Below, piece after piece: positions 34,328 through 46,536 of a stretch of 64,000 bases of DNA (within the stretch, counting starts at the first letter, position 1; each line of letters opens with the position of its first letter). Made by a program: the position numbers and the translations under genes. Source of the stretch: Nigrospora sphaerica. Lineage: Eukaryota > Ascomycota > Sordariomycetes > Amphisphaeriales > Apiosporaceae. Below the pieces are notes generated by a model. The model saw only the letters and a program-made list of their open reading frames with translations. It was not told the DNA's origin and searched no databases. The stretch is from positions 372,001-436,000 of the forward strand of contig JAGVVL010000002.1 of the NCBI GenBank assembly GCA_018287875.1, in the 5' to 3' direction.

Positions 34328-37300
34328 ATGGCTTCCCTTCGTTCCCTCGTTTCGACGGCCGTCCTGGCCCAGGCCGCCGTCGCGAGGATCATCCCCCGTG
34401 CCTTGGCTATTCCCACCGACCTGCCCGCCAATTGGACCTACGTCGGCTGCTACATGTGAGTTGCCGGCCGCCTCTGCACCCGCCTCGTTTACCGAGCTAA
34501 TCCTGGCCGCCAGTGACAATGTTGACGGACGGGCTCTCGGCTTGGACGGCTTCAACAATGGCACGTCCATGACGAACGAGAGGTGCATCCTGTTCTGCAT
34601 GGACCGGGGCTATTCTATGGCCGGCACCGAGTACGGAGCCGAATGCTGTAAGACGACGACCTGCCCTCCTTGACCATCACCGACCTCGTTCTGATTGCAT
34701 GTCCAGACTGTGGCGACAAGCCCAACGAGGCGTCCACCCTGACGGAAGAGACCGACTGCAGCGTGCCCTGCGCCGGTGATGCTACCCAGCCCTGCGGAGC
34801 CGGCAACCGCATCAGCATCTACAACGGTCCGGCAGGAGAGCCCACTCCCCCCGAGGCCATCGAGGGCTGGGCTTATGAAGGCTGCTGGAGGTATGTCGTT
34901 GTCCCGGCTCCCCGGCTCTTCTTCTCGCTGACTCCCTTTTAGTGAGGGCACCGGTGGTCGGGCCCTGCTTTTCGGAGCTGGTGTTCCCGGTGGTTCTGCC
35001 GCCAGTACGTATTCCAAGCACCCCCTCGTGATGGCCAGGTCCGAGCTGACATGGCGGCAGTGACCAACGGCCTCTGCACGACTGCTTGCAAGAATGCCGG
35101 CTACACCCTCGCCGGCACGGAATACTCCGGTGAGTGCTACTGCGGCGACCGTTTCACCAACGGAGCTGCCCAGGTCACGTCGGGCTGCAACCTGCCCTGC
35201 AACGGCGCGTCCGACGAGATCTGCGGAGGCGCCAGCCGGCTCAGCGTCTGGTCTCTTATCGGAGCCGGAGTCCCCCCTGACCCGACCACTCCCGGAACAC
35301 CCACTGGGCCCACGACGGTCCCCGAACCCACGTCGACCGGCAGTCCTGCAGAGATTCCGGAGCCATGGGCGTACAGGGGCTGCTACACCGAGGGCACTAG
35401 TGGCCGCGCGTTTTTGAACCAGCAGCCCGACAGCCCGGCTCTCACCATCGAGTCCTGCGTCGAGTCCTGCATCGACCGTGGCTACACCGTCGCCGGCATG
35501 GAGTACGCAGCCCAGTGTTTCTGCGACAACTTCGTCCGCAACGGCGCCGAGCTCGTCCCCGACTCGGACTGCAGCATGTCCTGCAGCGGCAACTCGGCCC
35601 AGAAGTGCGGCGCCGGCAACCGACTGTCCGTCTACTCCAACGACACGCTCGTTGTCTTCCAGCCGCCCAAGCCCCAGACGGAGGACCTCCCTGCCAACTG
35701 GGAGTATGTCGGGTGCGTTGTTGATGCCATCGACAGCCGCACCCTGCCGTGGATGTCGGAGAACGTGCAGAACGCCACCATCTCGGACTGCATCGCCGGC
35801 TGCAGCCGTTTCGGCTACGAGGCGGGCGGCATCGAGTACGGCTACCAGTGCTTCTGCGGCGACCGCCCGTCGGCCGACAAGCTCATCCGCGCCCCCGAGT
35901 CGGAGTGCAACGTCGCCTGCTCGGGTGACCCCATCCACCTGTGCGGCGGTGGCAACCGTATTTCCTACTACGAGTGGACCGGCAAGACGCTGACGACGTG
36001 GTCGTGGGCCTCGGGAGCCGCCGCCGGCAAGTTCGACTTCATCATGTCGTCGCCCATCATCCCCCTGATCAGCACCGTCGGCATCAACGACAAGGTCGTC
36101 TTCGTCGAGAAGCACGGCACGTCGCTCGAGGGCAACAGCACGGGTTCTTTCGAGTTCGACCCCTCGCTGGCGCCCCAGTACGGCACCGCCTTCCGCGAGC
36201 TGCAGCTCAAGACGGACGTCTTCTGCTCGGCCTCCATCGTCATGCCGGACAAGGCCGGTCGCCAGATCAACATTGGCGGCTGGTCGCTCGAGTCGCTGTA
36301 CGGCATCCGCTTCTTCACGCCCGACTCGGAGCTGGGCACCGACGGCACCACCCAGTGGGAGGAGGACTACAACCAGCTGGCGCTGATGGTGGGCCGCTGG
36401 TACCCCACGGCCGCTACGCTGTCCAACGGGTCCATCCTGGTCATCGGCGGCGAGGACGGCTCCGACGGCCCCATGGTGCCCAACTGCGAGGTCCTGCCCA
36501 AGCCCGCCGGCGTCACCCAGCCCACGTACCTGGACTACCTGGCCAACGTCGAGAAGATCAACTCGTACCCCTTCGTCGCCGTCCTCCCCTCGGGCGCCAT
36601 GTTCTTCGCCCAGTACAACGAGGCCCGCCTCATCTCCCAGGCCGATTTCCGGAGCATCAAGCTGCTGCCCCAGATGCCCGGCGCCGTCAACAACCCCGCC
36701 TCGGGACGTGACTACCCCCTGCAGGGCACCATGATGCTGATGCCGCAACACGCGCCCTACAACGACCCGCTGGAGGTCCTCATTTGCGGCGGCACCAGCG
36801 ATGGCGCCAACTTCGGCCTCGACAACTGCATCACGATAGCGCCCGATGTCGAGGGTGCCCAGTGGACGATTGAAAGAATGGTGAGTCCCCCCTCGTGCGT
36901 TAACCATACTTGAGAGTGTTTTGCCTGACTCTTTGCTTCAGCCGTCAACCCGCGTCGTCAGCATGATGGTGGCCCTGCCCGACGGACGGTACGTCATCCT
37001 CGGCGGCGCCTACAACGGACGCGCGGGCTTCGGCCTGCAGCGCGATCCCAACCTGAGCGCCGTCATGTACGACCCGACCAAGCCCGTGGGCGCGCGCATG
37101 ACGGTGCTGGCGAACACGACGATCCCGCGCCTGTACCACTCGGAGGCGGTGCTGATGAGCGACGGGCGCATCCTCGTGTCGGGCTCGGACCCGCAGATGT
37201 TTGGCGTCTACGAGCAGGAGCACCGGCTCGAGTACTTCTCGCCCGACTACATCCTGTCGGGCGCGCCGAAGCCCACCTTCACGCTCCAGAACAAGGACTG

Positions 37301-37619
37301 GACCTACGGCCAGACGGTCGACTTCACCGTCGACTCGTCGTCGGGCGGCGCCATCCGCGTCTCCCTCATCGCCGCCGTCGGCTCCACCCACGGCAACAGC
37401 ATGGGCCAGCGCACCCTCTTCCCGGCCGTGACGTGCAACGGCGCCGCCTGCCGCGTCACGGCGCCGCCCAACGCCCGCGTCAGCCCGCCCGCCTGGTACC
37501 AGATGTTCGTCCTCGACGGCCCCACGCCCTCGCACGCCGTCTGGGTCCGCATCGGCGGCGACCCCGCCAGCCTCGGCAGCTGGCCCCAACTGCCCGGCTT
37601 CACGCCCCCCGGCGTGTAG
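34328..37619 (+). CDS. WSC-domain copper radical oxidase (glyoxal oxidase type, AA5_1)
   Basis: Six exons: 34328-34455, 34514-34647, 34707-34890, 34943-35004, 35061-36880, 36942-37619; all phases agree, 1001 residues. A signal peptide (about 1-19) is followed by four WSC domains at about 35-128, 143-237, 270-365 and 381-475, each with the WxYxGC start and the paired Cys pattern (CYCGD or CFC). A Thr/Pro linker of about 30 residues separates WSC2 and WSC3. The rest is a glyoxal oxidase N-terminal beta-propeller and a DUF1929 domain. Likely copper-site residues by comparison with fungal glyoxal oxidase are Cys 557 (VFCSA), Tyr 616 (RWYPT), Tyr 840 and His 841 (LYHSE) and His 925 (STHGN). It would oxidise aldehydes to acids with H2O2 release outside the cell, with the WSC domains binding cell-wall polysaccharide. 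All key residues are present. Confidence 0.93.
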
Positions 37620-39718
37620 CCGGGAGGAGGGCGGACAGACACTCTTGGGCAAGAAGGGCTCCATGATTATGACGTTTACGATACGAGATGGGAAGAATGG
37701 GAAATGGGAATAGCAGTAATGGTATTCAATAGTACAGGCGCGTTCCTCTTCCCTCCGTCCCTTCTCGCTTCTCCCACCTCGCACTCCAAATTGGTGGGGG
37801 GGGAGAAAGGAAGAGAAGAGGGATCATCGCCTTTTCACACACAAACACACACAGTCTTTACCATGCTCATCTGCCCGCATTTCCCGTACCATGGGAACAG
37901 TGGCGAGGGGCCGGTGGGGTGCATCTTGATGAAGGGGAAGAATGGATATAGGAACTACCGGCAGGGGACTACGGCCCGGGTACATATAGGGCACATTTAG
38001 TTGCATATAATGTCTCGACGTAATTTCAGAACGATCCCACGCATCCGATCATTCTCTTTTCTTCCGAACCGACATGACCTTGATGAACTCCCTTCTCATG
38101 TTTCCACGTCCCGCCCGCCAAGGAGCGTGTAGGCCGTACACGAGGCGGGGGTACCTTTCGACCGTGTATAGAGGATGAGACACGAAGGGGTTACCGCAGG
38201 CACGCACATCCATACCCGGCTTCCTTCTACAAACTCGCCCGGAACGAGAACACACCCTCGTCTCAGTATTCCCCACTTCTAACGAGTCACGAGAGGAGAA
38301 ACTGGAGGTACTAAAGAGAAAGTAAAACAACTTCAAAAAACTATAAGAAGGTACCAAGAGGAGCTATAACGAGACCTAAGACACTAGAAGTAGGCTATAA
38401 AAGGAAATAAACCTACTGTACCGAAACAAGAACTACAAAAAAGGAATAAGCAAAGCAACACAAGGTCAAGCAAGAACCTAGCCCCAGTCTTCTTTCCCCC
38501 TTTCCTTTCCCCCTTTCCTTTCCCCCTTTCCTTTCCCCCTTTCCTTTCCCCTTACACCGTGCCCCTTTTTACCCTCCCGGGAATTCCCCACCGGCGCGTG
38601 TCCAGCCCACCGCTGCCCTAGAAATACGGCGGCCCCGGTACTTGCATTCTGTCTAGCGGAGGCGTCTTTCCCGGGGGAAAAGAAGGACACCGGATAACGA
38701 CGCGGACTGGTGAGCCCTTGCACCCCGGACCCCCGTCACATCGAGCGACGTCTTTCTCCACCCGGCCGCCTTTGCCGGGAAAACCCGCCGAGACGCAAGT
38801 TCGTCGCTCCTATGATGCTCAAGCCGAGGAGGCGAGTAGGTGGTCGCTCGGCAGGTCTCTTTTAACTGCCGCGCTTTGTGTTTTCTGCCCGCCCGCAAGT
38901 GCTGGGAAGTGGGGGCGGCGGGGAAAGGCCAAGCAACAAAGGGGGGCTACAGGACGCGGGCCGGCAGGCATTCTTGCTGGGAATTCCCGGCGCCGAGTCC
39001 GGTAACGCTCTGAAACGACCGTGCCGCAGGTATGGAAGACGGAACACCGAGAGGTCGTCTGTCGCGGCCGGTGGTGACGGAATAATAGGGGTTGGATTCG
39101 ACGTGGCTCTGAACGGACAAGAGAACGCGGCAGAAGACGGGACGAGAAACGTGGGACGAGGAACGCTATTTCGAGTTTTCTTCCTCCTTTCCGTCCATGG
39201 TTACTATTACATTTTGCCAGAGTGTGCCACGCCTTTCATCCCCCGCACCTCCTCCATGTCGGCAGAATGAGGCGAATCTGGGCAAGAAGCCAACACAGCC
39301 TTGATAAAGTGTTTCCTAAAGTGTCTCCTGGTGACTTCTCCGGGCCCAAAGCGCGTTCCATTGGCCGTCTTCCTCTAAGCAGGAGAGAAGGATCCGGCTC
39401 GGCCATTTTCCGTCACGGGTTGGACAGGAATAACGGCTACTACAGCGTAGTCCAGCCTCCTCGGATACGATGCATGCACGGCATAACCCACTAAGGGCTT
39501 CCCGTCCCGTTCTCCCCGAAAACGCCGGCGCTATGGTCTCATGGCTGTCGGGAATAAGAATCGGCCCGCCACATTGCCATGCCACACCCAATGCGCAAAG
39601 AGGATCCGAGGAAGGAGAGCAGTCGGGTGGTCATACACAGTTGCTCGTTTGCCTTCTAGAGGTGCTGTTTTGAGGCCGAGTTCGAGTACGGACTGTTTTG
39701 GTACCAGTCGTCATGTCT
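37620..39718. other. no gene recognised
   Basis: Includes a pyrimidine tandem repeat (separate entry) and AT-rich sequence at about 38270-38460. No supported frame. Confidence 0.45.
38492..38552 (+). repeat. 13-bp pyrimidine tandem repeat
   Basis: Between four and five copies of TTCCCCCTTTCCT in tandem. All-pyrimidine on one strand and nearly mirror-symmetric, a type that can form triplex DNA. Confidence 0.85.
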
Positions 39719-40640
39719 TCATCTGCTTGGATGACCCTTGCCCGGTCGAAAGGCTGCTTCGGTGGCGGCCAGTTCAGCGCCAGCATGGTGACCGGCCAGC
39801 TCGGCAGGCGGCCAGCCTCCGTCGGCTTCGACGGGGCCCCCGCTGTCGGCGAGCTCATGAGTAGGCTCATGGGGTAATACCCCGGCCGACAAGTATCCCG
39901 GTGGTCCGGAGGGTGGTTTGGGCGAGGCGAAAGGCTCGCTGCCCTGGGTATCGTGCATCTCGGCCAACTCGGGGCCACGCGCTTTGGTCTTCTGGCGGCG
40001 GCGGTGCCGCCAAAAGAGGTAGGCCGCTATGATTATGAGAAGGGCCATCGTGGTGCTGCCCATGGCGATCCCAACGATGGCGCCGGTGGACAGCTCGTTA
40101 TCTGAGGTAGGAGGGGATGATGACGGGGCGGGATTGCAAGTGGGCTGCGTGGGGTTGTTGACTGGCATCACTTGTCAGCGGTAATTCTCCCTTACCCCAA
40201 CAGTGGCAGACAATGGACTGAGCCTGGAGTATGCCGGTACGTAAACAGCCCCTCTCTCCCAACTCACCTGGCGCATTGCGGTGATCACAAACATAGACCT
40301 GTGAGCACGAGCCGTCACCGTAGTCGTAGCGGTTCTGTACGTATTCCTGCCAACAGCGGAAGCCGCCGTTGTTGTAGTCGTAGCCATTGGAACCGTAGCC
40401 AGCAAAAGTGCCGTTGGTGCCCTTGGGACCCAGGGTGGCGTTGAAGGTGACGCCTGACGTAGTCCAAGTCTCGGACCAGGTCGCGCAGGGCCAGACGGCC
40501 GTCTGGCCGGCGGGTGCGCGCACCACGGCGATGTCGTGGGGCTTGTCCAAAGGGTCCGTTGCACCAAAATAGGCCATCTGCGAGAGGAAAAGATTATTTC
40601 CATCTCGGCAATCGGCGAACACGATATGCTCGCCCGACAT
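39719..40640 (-). CDS. single-pass membrane protein of unknown function
   Basis: Exons 40640-40268 and 40170-39719 over a 97-nt intron give about 274 residues. The first 150 residues form a presumed extracellular domain with conserved-looking motifs (FADCRDG, MAYFG, ATWSETW, GYGSNGYDYNNGGFRCW, CSQVYVCDH) and several Cys. A Ser/Pro-rich linker follows, then one membrane helix at about 153-177, then RHRRRQK and a Pro/Glu-rich cytoplasmic tail. This layout is common among uncharacterised fungal surface proteins. No signal peptide is seen at the chosen ATG. The frame is open for about 40 codons further upstream (AFTADLIETIA), so a first exon with the signal sequence is probably missing from this model. 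An acceptor nine bases further on is equally possible for exon 2. Confidence 0.65.
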
Positions 40641-40655
40641 GGTAGCAGACGTCAA

Positions 40656-43620
40656 GGCGATCGTTTCAATGAGGTCTGCCGTGAAGGCCGCTGACGGTGT
40701 TTGTGAGGTACGTTTTGCTGACCCGTCAGCTTCCAGCTCAGATGTGCGAAGTCACCGAGTCCTCGGCGCGCCGCCCGAGGCTGCGCGACGGATCTGTGCC
40801 CGAAAAGCAATGGGGGCGAAGACGGGGCGGTGGCGAAGACAATCGTCGCAACGCCCGGCTTCGTCTGTTCACGCGCACGGCGTCGGGGTTCGTGACGGGC
40901 GGCATGGACAAAGAAGAGGTGAGATAGGGGAAATGCGAAAGGGAGAGAAGACGGCAAACCCACAGGCAAGCATCTGAAGGTAAGCCGGCCATTCTCCGGG
41001 GGGGCCGCTTACGAGAACAACTCCCATAAAAGCTGGGGATCAGGTACCTGCCTGCCGCAACGCTGTCCAGATACCCCCGCGTCCTCCCTCGAATCCACTC
41101 TTTAAGTGTTCTAGGCCGTAAGATAAGCGTGTGAAGCACAGGCGACGGCAGCCAATGAGAGCCGCAGCAAAGACGCACATTGAGGTCGCACGGCATGGTT
41201 TATTGGTATTTCCGGAAGCCAAGCCGCAGCGCCCCCTTCCATTTGGAATTGAAATGGGACCGTAGGATAAAATTCCAGCCCTCCTAGTGGTTCCAAATTT
41301 CGTGTCAGCCAACCACCGGGTCAATCATCCCCAGGTTCGGCGTCCCCTGCCGTGTCACCAAATTCGGACTTCACAAGGCTGCGGGTGCCGGGATTCGGGC
41401 CTCCCCCCCCTCCCACCAAAACGGCTGCTTAATCGGCGTCTTCATGAGACGTGGCGGCTTCGGTCGGATTGGCCACCATTCCTCCTGGATTTTGCGCGGG
41501 CAGCCCAACGCGTGCCGCCAAGTCCCGGGAGCAAAGCAGCGTCATTCCTCGGATCCGGTCGAAGTGCCTTGCCGAGATTGTCGTCTTTCTGCGGTGCACG
41601 CCGCACTTTCACCCATGCGTGGCCGTCACTATCAGTCGAGCGACCTGTTGTGTGCTGGATAGCCAAAAGATGTCGTCTTGGTGGTGGCCTCGGCATGCTG
41701 AGTGACGTTGTCACGCCCCCCCGATGCGGCTTTGGGTATTTCGTGAGCCGGGTGGGTTTCTTTGATGGATCCGTCGGTGTCTGCCTGCTGGAGTTTTTTC
41801 CCCCGCGAAATCTCCTATCACCGCCCGTCCTGCCCGGCTGAGCTAAATCAAAGCATCCGCATTGATATTGTCGTCGTGTAACAAGCTGCCGAACTGTGGG
41901 GCAGGCCTGTTCCAAGCTATATAGCCACACTGAAGACTGGATCTACCGATGCAGTCTACCTAGTCTTTTGGCCTGGTGGTCAGTATGTAAGGTCGTCCCG
42001 TGATAGTCGTATCGTGGCGCTGATTTTTGGTTACTTGCCAAGCGCTAGTGGCATGGTAGAAGAGGGTTTCGGGCCATGGGTGCGAAGGCATACACAGCTT
42101 TGACCTGTACGTGAAAACGGATGATGGTGGGATGGCGAAATGGCAAAATCATTCGGTGCAAATGTGGCTAGGTGACGTGTTTGGACTAAAGCCTTCGTCG
42201 TGCTTGCCCTCCCCAATGTGTGCCGCAATGCAGTGCCTTCCTTCTTCTTTCCCCGAGACACTTGATGCTAAGCAGGAAAACCGTGGATCGCAGTCAAGTA
42301 CCTCATGGGTACCTTCTACTTTGTTCCTTGGTTTTTGTTTGAGTAGGTACCTACTTGAGATAGGTACTTCTGTATGAAAGGTGCACTGGAAGTAACCCAT
42401 CATGATGGGCCTAGTTGCTTCAACGGTTTGTTCCTATTACGGCCCCCAGCCTCAAAATGCTGGCATTTATGGATCCAGCTACATACGGTTTTCTATCTGA
42501 AACATCGATGCGCTGCATCTTCCTCTGCATATGCAAAGCTCCTGCTTAATATCAACCTGTCCAAGTACCACAAACATGTGCAAACTTCCTTATCTCTTCT
42601 CAACGACCGTAACTTGCTCGTCAACTCGAAGTCAGTTTGTGTGATGTGATCAGAGGTACCGTACCTGCTTATGCGTACGGGTTTCTTTGGGTAGAGTCCC
42701 TCGACAGCTTTCTATTACATCGAAGAGGCTTTTGTCCTCTTAATTGTACTTTCTCATATGCACTTCGTTGAAAGTCCCACCCGTTAATTTTCTAGGATCA
42801 CCGGATCTGGCCAGGAAAACGTGACGCCCAAGGCGATATCGAGACAAAGACGATCCGCTACTGTCAATACCCTTTGGGCCAGCTCAGCATAACTTGGTAC
42901 TCCGAGACGTGCGATCAGTGGCGTGGAAATACTGACACGCAATTCTCCACGGTGAAGACGTTGGGTCTATCACGAGGAGGCCCTCATACCTCTAATGGCA
43001 AGACCTACGCAGCATCATAGGACCACATATGCTGCCTTGCCCGTACTTTCCTTGGGGCGTCTCATAAGAGGCTGTGGGCCTGCGCCTACATATGTGGCTG
43101 GGGCCGCATAGGGCTCGCTACGTAACAGCATCGAAAAGAAAGACGGTGGTAACGGTGTTTCTTGTTACCACCAATAAGAGGATTGCACGAATTAGCCAAC
43201 CTGCACGGCATCGTTTCCATCGCTGATTGGTCCGCAAGGACGCAAGACAAGCCTCTCCAACTTTTCGGGGTTCCCCTCGCTTTGCCGCGACTGGCGCGGG
43301 GTTCTTCTCACGAAGTGATGCTGCATCCTGCCGTCGAAGATGACGGAGCCAGCAAAGTAATGAGTCGGAAGTGGGCGGAGAGCGATCCGATTGCCGTGCT
43401 GTTCAATACCTCGCCCCTGCTCTCGCCCCTGCTCTCGCCCGAGAGCCGGGGGTCTGTCGCTTAGGATGTCTCTACGGGCGTCCGGTGTAAAGGGTGCCGA
43501 CGTCCGGGGAGATGCGGCGGCCGCGGGTTCTTCAGGTGCCATGGCGGCGCCTCGGACGCCCGCCGGGCTCGACCACGCTCCATCACCCACAAGCAGCGCC
43601 GCTGTCTGATTGTTACGACG
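40656..43620. other. no gene recognised
   Basis: Competing short frames on both strands, none with motifs. The 5' exon of the membrane protein may lie in 40660-40970 on the minus strand. The proximal part is the GH31 promoter. Confidence 0.4.
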
Positions 43621-45642
43621 ATGCTCTACGAAGAAAACGGTCGTCTCGTGTTTCGGTATGACGCCGAGAAGCTCTGGATTGAGCCATGGGGGCCCAATGC
43701 CTTCCGTGTGCGGGCCACCAAGGCGGCGACGATGCCGCTGGCCGACTGGGCGCTTGACCTGCCCCCGCCCGCGGCCACGGCCTCCATCGCCATTTCCGAC
43801 AGCGACGGCACCGGCCAGATCACGAATGGCAACATCACGGCCAAGGTCAGCAAGCTGGGCAAGCTGACGGTCTACGACGCCACGGGCAAGCTGCTGCTCG
43901 AGGAGTACTCGCGCCACCGCCGCGATCTGCTCGACCCCAAGTGCAGCGCCCTCGAGGTCGAGGCCCGCGAGTTCAAGCCCATCATCGGCGGCGACTACGC
44001 CGTCACGGCCCGCTTCGAGAGCCTCGACCCCAAAGAGAAGATCTTCGGCATGGGCCAGTACCAGCAGCCCACCCTGGACCTCAAGGGCACCGATCTGGAG
44101 CTCGCCCACCGCAACTCGCAGGCCAGCGTCCCCTTCGCCCTGTCGTCCCGCGGGTACGGGTTCCTGTGGAATTGCCCCTCGGTCGGCCGGGCCGTGCTCG
44201 GAAAGAACGTCATGAGCTTCGAAGCCTCGTCGTCGCAGGTGCTGGACTACTGGGTCGTGGCGGGCGGCAGCCCCGCCCAGATTGTCGAGGCCTATGCCGA
44301 CGTCACGGGCAAGGTACCCATGATGCCCGAGTACGGGCTGGGCTTCTGGCAGTGCAAGCTGCGCTACCAGACGCAGGAGGAGCTGCTGGGCGTCGCGCGC
44401 GAGTACCGTCGGCGACAGCTGCCCATCGACCTCATCGTCATCGACTTCTTCCACTGGCCTCTGCAGGGCGAGTGGAAGTTTGACAAGACGTACTGGCCCG
44501 ACCCCGACGCCATGATCAAGGAGCTGCAAGAGCTCAAGATCGAGCTCATGGTGTCCATCTGGCCGACGGTGGACAAGCGGTCGGAGAACTACCAGGAGAT
44601 GGTGGAGCAGGGCCACCTGATCCGCATGGAGAGGGGCATCCGCACGGCCATGAACTTCCAGGGCGAAACGGTGCACTTTGACGCGACGAGCGCGGCGGCG
44701 CGCGAGTACGTGTGGCAGAAGGCGAAGCAGAACTACCACGACCGCGGCATCCGCGTCTTCTGGCTCGACGAGGCGGAGCCCGAGTACAGCGTGTACGACT
44801 TTGACAACTACCGCTACGCGGCGGGGCCGAACCTGGCGGTGGGCAACGTGTACCCGCGCGAGTACGCGCGGGCCTTTTACGAGGGCCAGACGCGGGCGGG
44901 CCAGAGGGACGTGGTCAACCTGCTGCGGTGCGCGTGGGCGGGCAGCCAGCGCTTCGGGGCGCTCGTCTGGAGCGGCGACATCGCCAGCTCGTGGGGCAGC
45001 TTCCGCAACCAGCTCGCGGCCGGGCTCAACATGGGCGTCGCCGGCCTGCCGTGGTGGACCACGGACATCGGCGGCTTCCACGGCGGCAACCCCGACGACC
45101 CGGCCTTCCGCGAGCTTCTCGTCCGCTGGTTCCAGTGGGGCGCCTTCTGCCCCGTCTTCCGCCTGCACGGCGACCGCGAGCCGCAGCAGCCGCAGCACGG
45201 CACCACGGGCGGCGCCGGCTGCCGGAGCGGCGCCGCCAACGAGGTCTGGTCCTTTGGCGACGAGGCCTACACCATCTGCGCCAAGTACCTGCGCCTCCGC
45301 GAGCGCCTGCGCCCCTACACGCGCGGCCTCATGCGCCAGGCCCACGAGCGCGGCACCCCCGTCATGCGCGCCCTCTTCTACGAGTTCCCCGCCGACCCGC
45401 GCGCCTGGGACGTCGAGGACCAGTACATGTTCGGCGACCGCTACCTCTGCTGCCCCGTCATGGTCCCCGGGCAGCGCGCCTCCACCGTCTACCTCCCCGC
45501 CGGCGCCCGCTGGAAGGCCCTCGCCGACGCCGACGAGGGCCCCGGCCAGCAGCCGCCGGAGCCGCAGCCGGAGTGGGAGGGTGGCCGCACCGTCGACGTC
45601 GACTGTCCGTTGGACACCATGCCCGTCTTCGTTAGGCAGTAA
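43621..45642 (+). CDS. glycoside hydrolase family 31 (alpha-xylosidase-like)
   Basis: A single-exon frame of 673 residues without a signal peptide, so probably intracellular. An N-terminal beta-sandwich (about 1-230) precedes the TIM barrel. The nucleophile is expected at Asp 383 in WLDEAEPE and the acid/base at Asp 453 in WSGDIASSW. Other barrel motifs are IDLIVIDFFHW, GLPWWTTDIGGF and RWFQWGAFCPVFRLHG. The sequence context around the nucleophile resembles alpha-xylosidases and related GH31 enzymes more than alpha-glucosidases, but specificity is not certain. It would release alpha-xylose or a similar sugar from imported oligosaccharides, for example from xyloglucan. The large open frame on the opposite strand is a GC-bias shadow. 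Confidence 0.92.
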   Translation: MLYEENGRLVFRYDAEKLWIEPWGPNAFRVRATKAATMPLADWALDLPPPAATASIAISDSDGTGQITNGNITAKVSKLGKLTVYDATGKLLLEEYSRHRRDLLDPKCSALEVEAREFKPIIGGDYAVTARFESLDPKEKIFGMGQYQQPTLDLKGTDLELAHRNSQASVPFALSSRGYGFLWNCPSVGRAVLGKNVMSFEASSSQVLDYWVVAGGSPAQIVEAYADVTGKVPMMPEYGLGFWQCKLRYQTQEELLGVAREYRRRQLPIDLIVIDFFHWPLQGEWKFDKTYWPDPDAMIKELQELKIELMVSIWPTVDKRSENYQEMVEQGHLIRMERGIRTAMNFQGETVHFDATSAAAREYVWQKAKQNYHDRGIRVFWLDEAEPEYSVYDFDNYRYAAGPNLAVGNVYPREYARAFYEGQTRAGQRDVVNLLRCAWAGSQRFGALVWSGDIASSWGSFRNQLAAGLNMGVAGLPWWTTDIGGFHGGNPDDPAFRELLVRWFQWGAFCPVFRLHGDREPQQPQHGTTGGAGCRSGAANEVWSFGDEAYTICAKYLRLRERLRPYTRGLMRQAHERGTPVMRALFYEFPADPRAWDVEDQYMFGDRYLCCPVMVPGQRASTVYLPAGARWKALADADEGPGQQPPEPQPEWEGGRTVDVDCPLDTMPVFVRQ

Positions 45643-46536
45643 AGGGGCGGAGACCATAGGAGGGGCGGCGTAAATAGGGGTAGGATAGATAGGGGCGCAA
45701 CAGATAGAGGCGGAACTACCTCGGCCGCAGTAGGCTATCATCACTGCATCTAAGCCTTTATTGGGACACGCTCAGCTTCCTTCAAACCTTTGTTCCTGAC
45801 AATCGGCCCAAAGGAACTTGTCCATTAAATCTTGAATGCCCCTATTGACTTTTACCCGCCAAGACCAGCCTCCAGCTTGGGTTCTTATTCCAGATAGCAA
45901 TAGGTGGTATATGTTTCCTTCAAACTAGCAAATCTTCAGTACCGTTGAGAGTTAAAACCATCGGGAGATGTGCCGGTAGACTAGTGTGATTATTGATGTT
46001 ACTTAACAGCGCATTCTGGGGCTCATGCAGCCTCGTTAAACACCACGCCGTAACATTTCGGCGCGGCCGGAGATTTGTTAGTTTCTAAGAACCTTTTTGC
46101 CCAGCACCATCCGGTGCTGTTCCGGTGATAAGCTAGACCAGCCTACCAGATTCGAGTGGGTTCTCGATGAGAGTTGTTGGTTGCTTCGATGGTGGACGGC
46201 TAATGAAGTTTCAGCGATGCTCTATCGATATGGCCATTCGTGGAGTCCGCCGCTTCAGAAGCTGTCTTGGCAAGTTTAACAGCACCCTTAAACCGGTCAC
46301 CTGCCCATCTTTGGCGACGAAGTGGCCCGTTGTGTTCGCTGGAATCAAAGTCAAGACTCGATAGTCATGTTGCGACCTCGGCCCGGGGCTTTTCTTGCTG
46401 CTGATTTCGGGCCCGGACCACCAGCTGTCGCTTTGAGATCGTAATAGTTATGAGCTGCCTGTCTGCTCCTGCAACACGGGAACGAGTTGTCTCCTGCAAC
46501 ACTTCATCCGCAGCATTTTGGCCTATCCCAAGTCTC
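45643..46536. other. no gene recognised
   Basis: Spacer between the GH31 gene and the secreted protein. Short frames without motifs. Confidence 0.45.

Noticed and set aside
34610..36907. 765-codon open frame on the minus strand
   Set aside because: Antisense shadow of the WSC-oxidase gene, whose domains and splice phases are clear.
43192..45744. 850-codon open frame on the minus strand
   Set aside because: It lies antisense to the GH31 gene, lacks any motif, is made of Ala/Gly/Val/Arg-rich shadow sequence and disappears outside the GC-rich gene.
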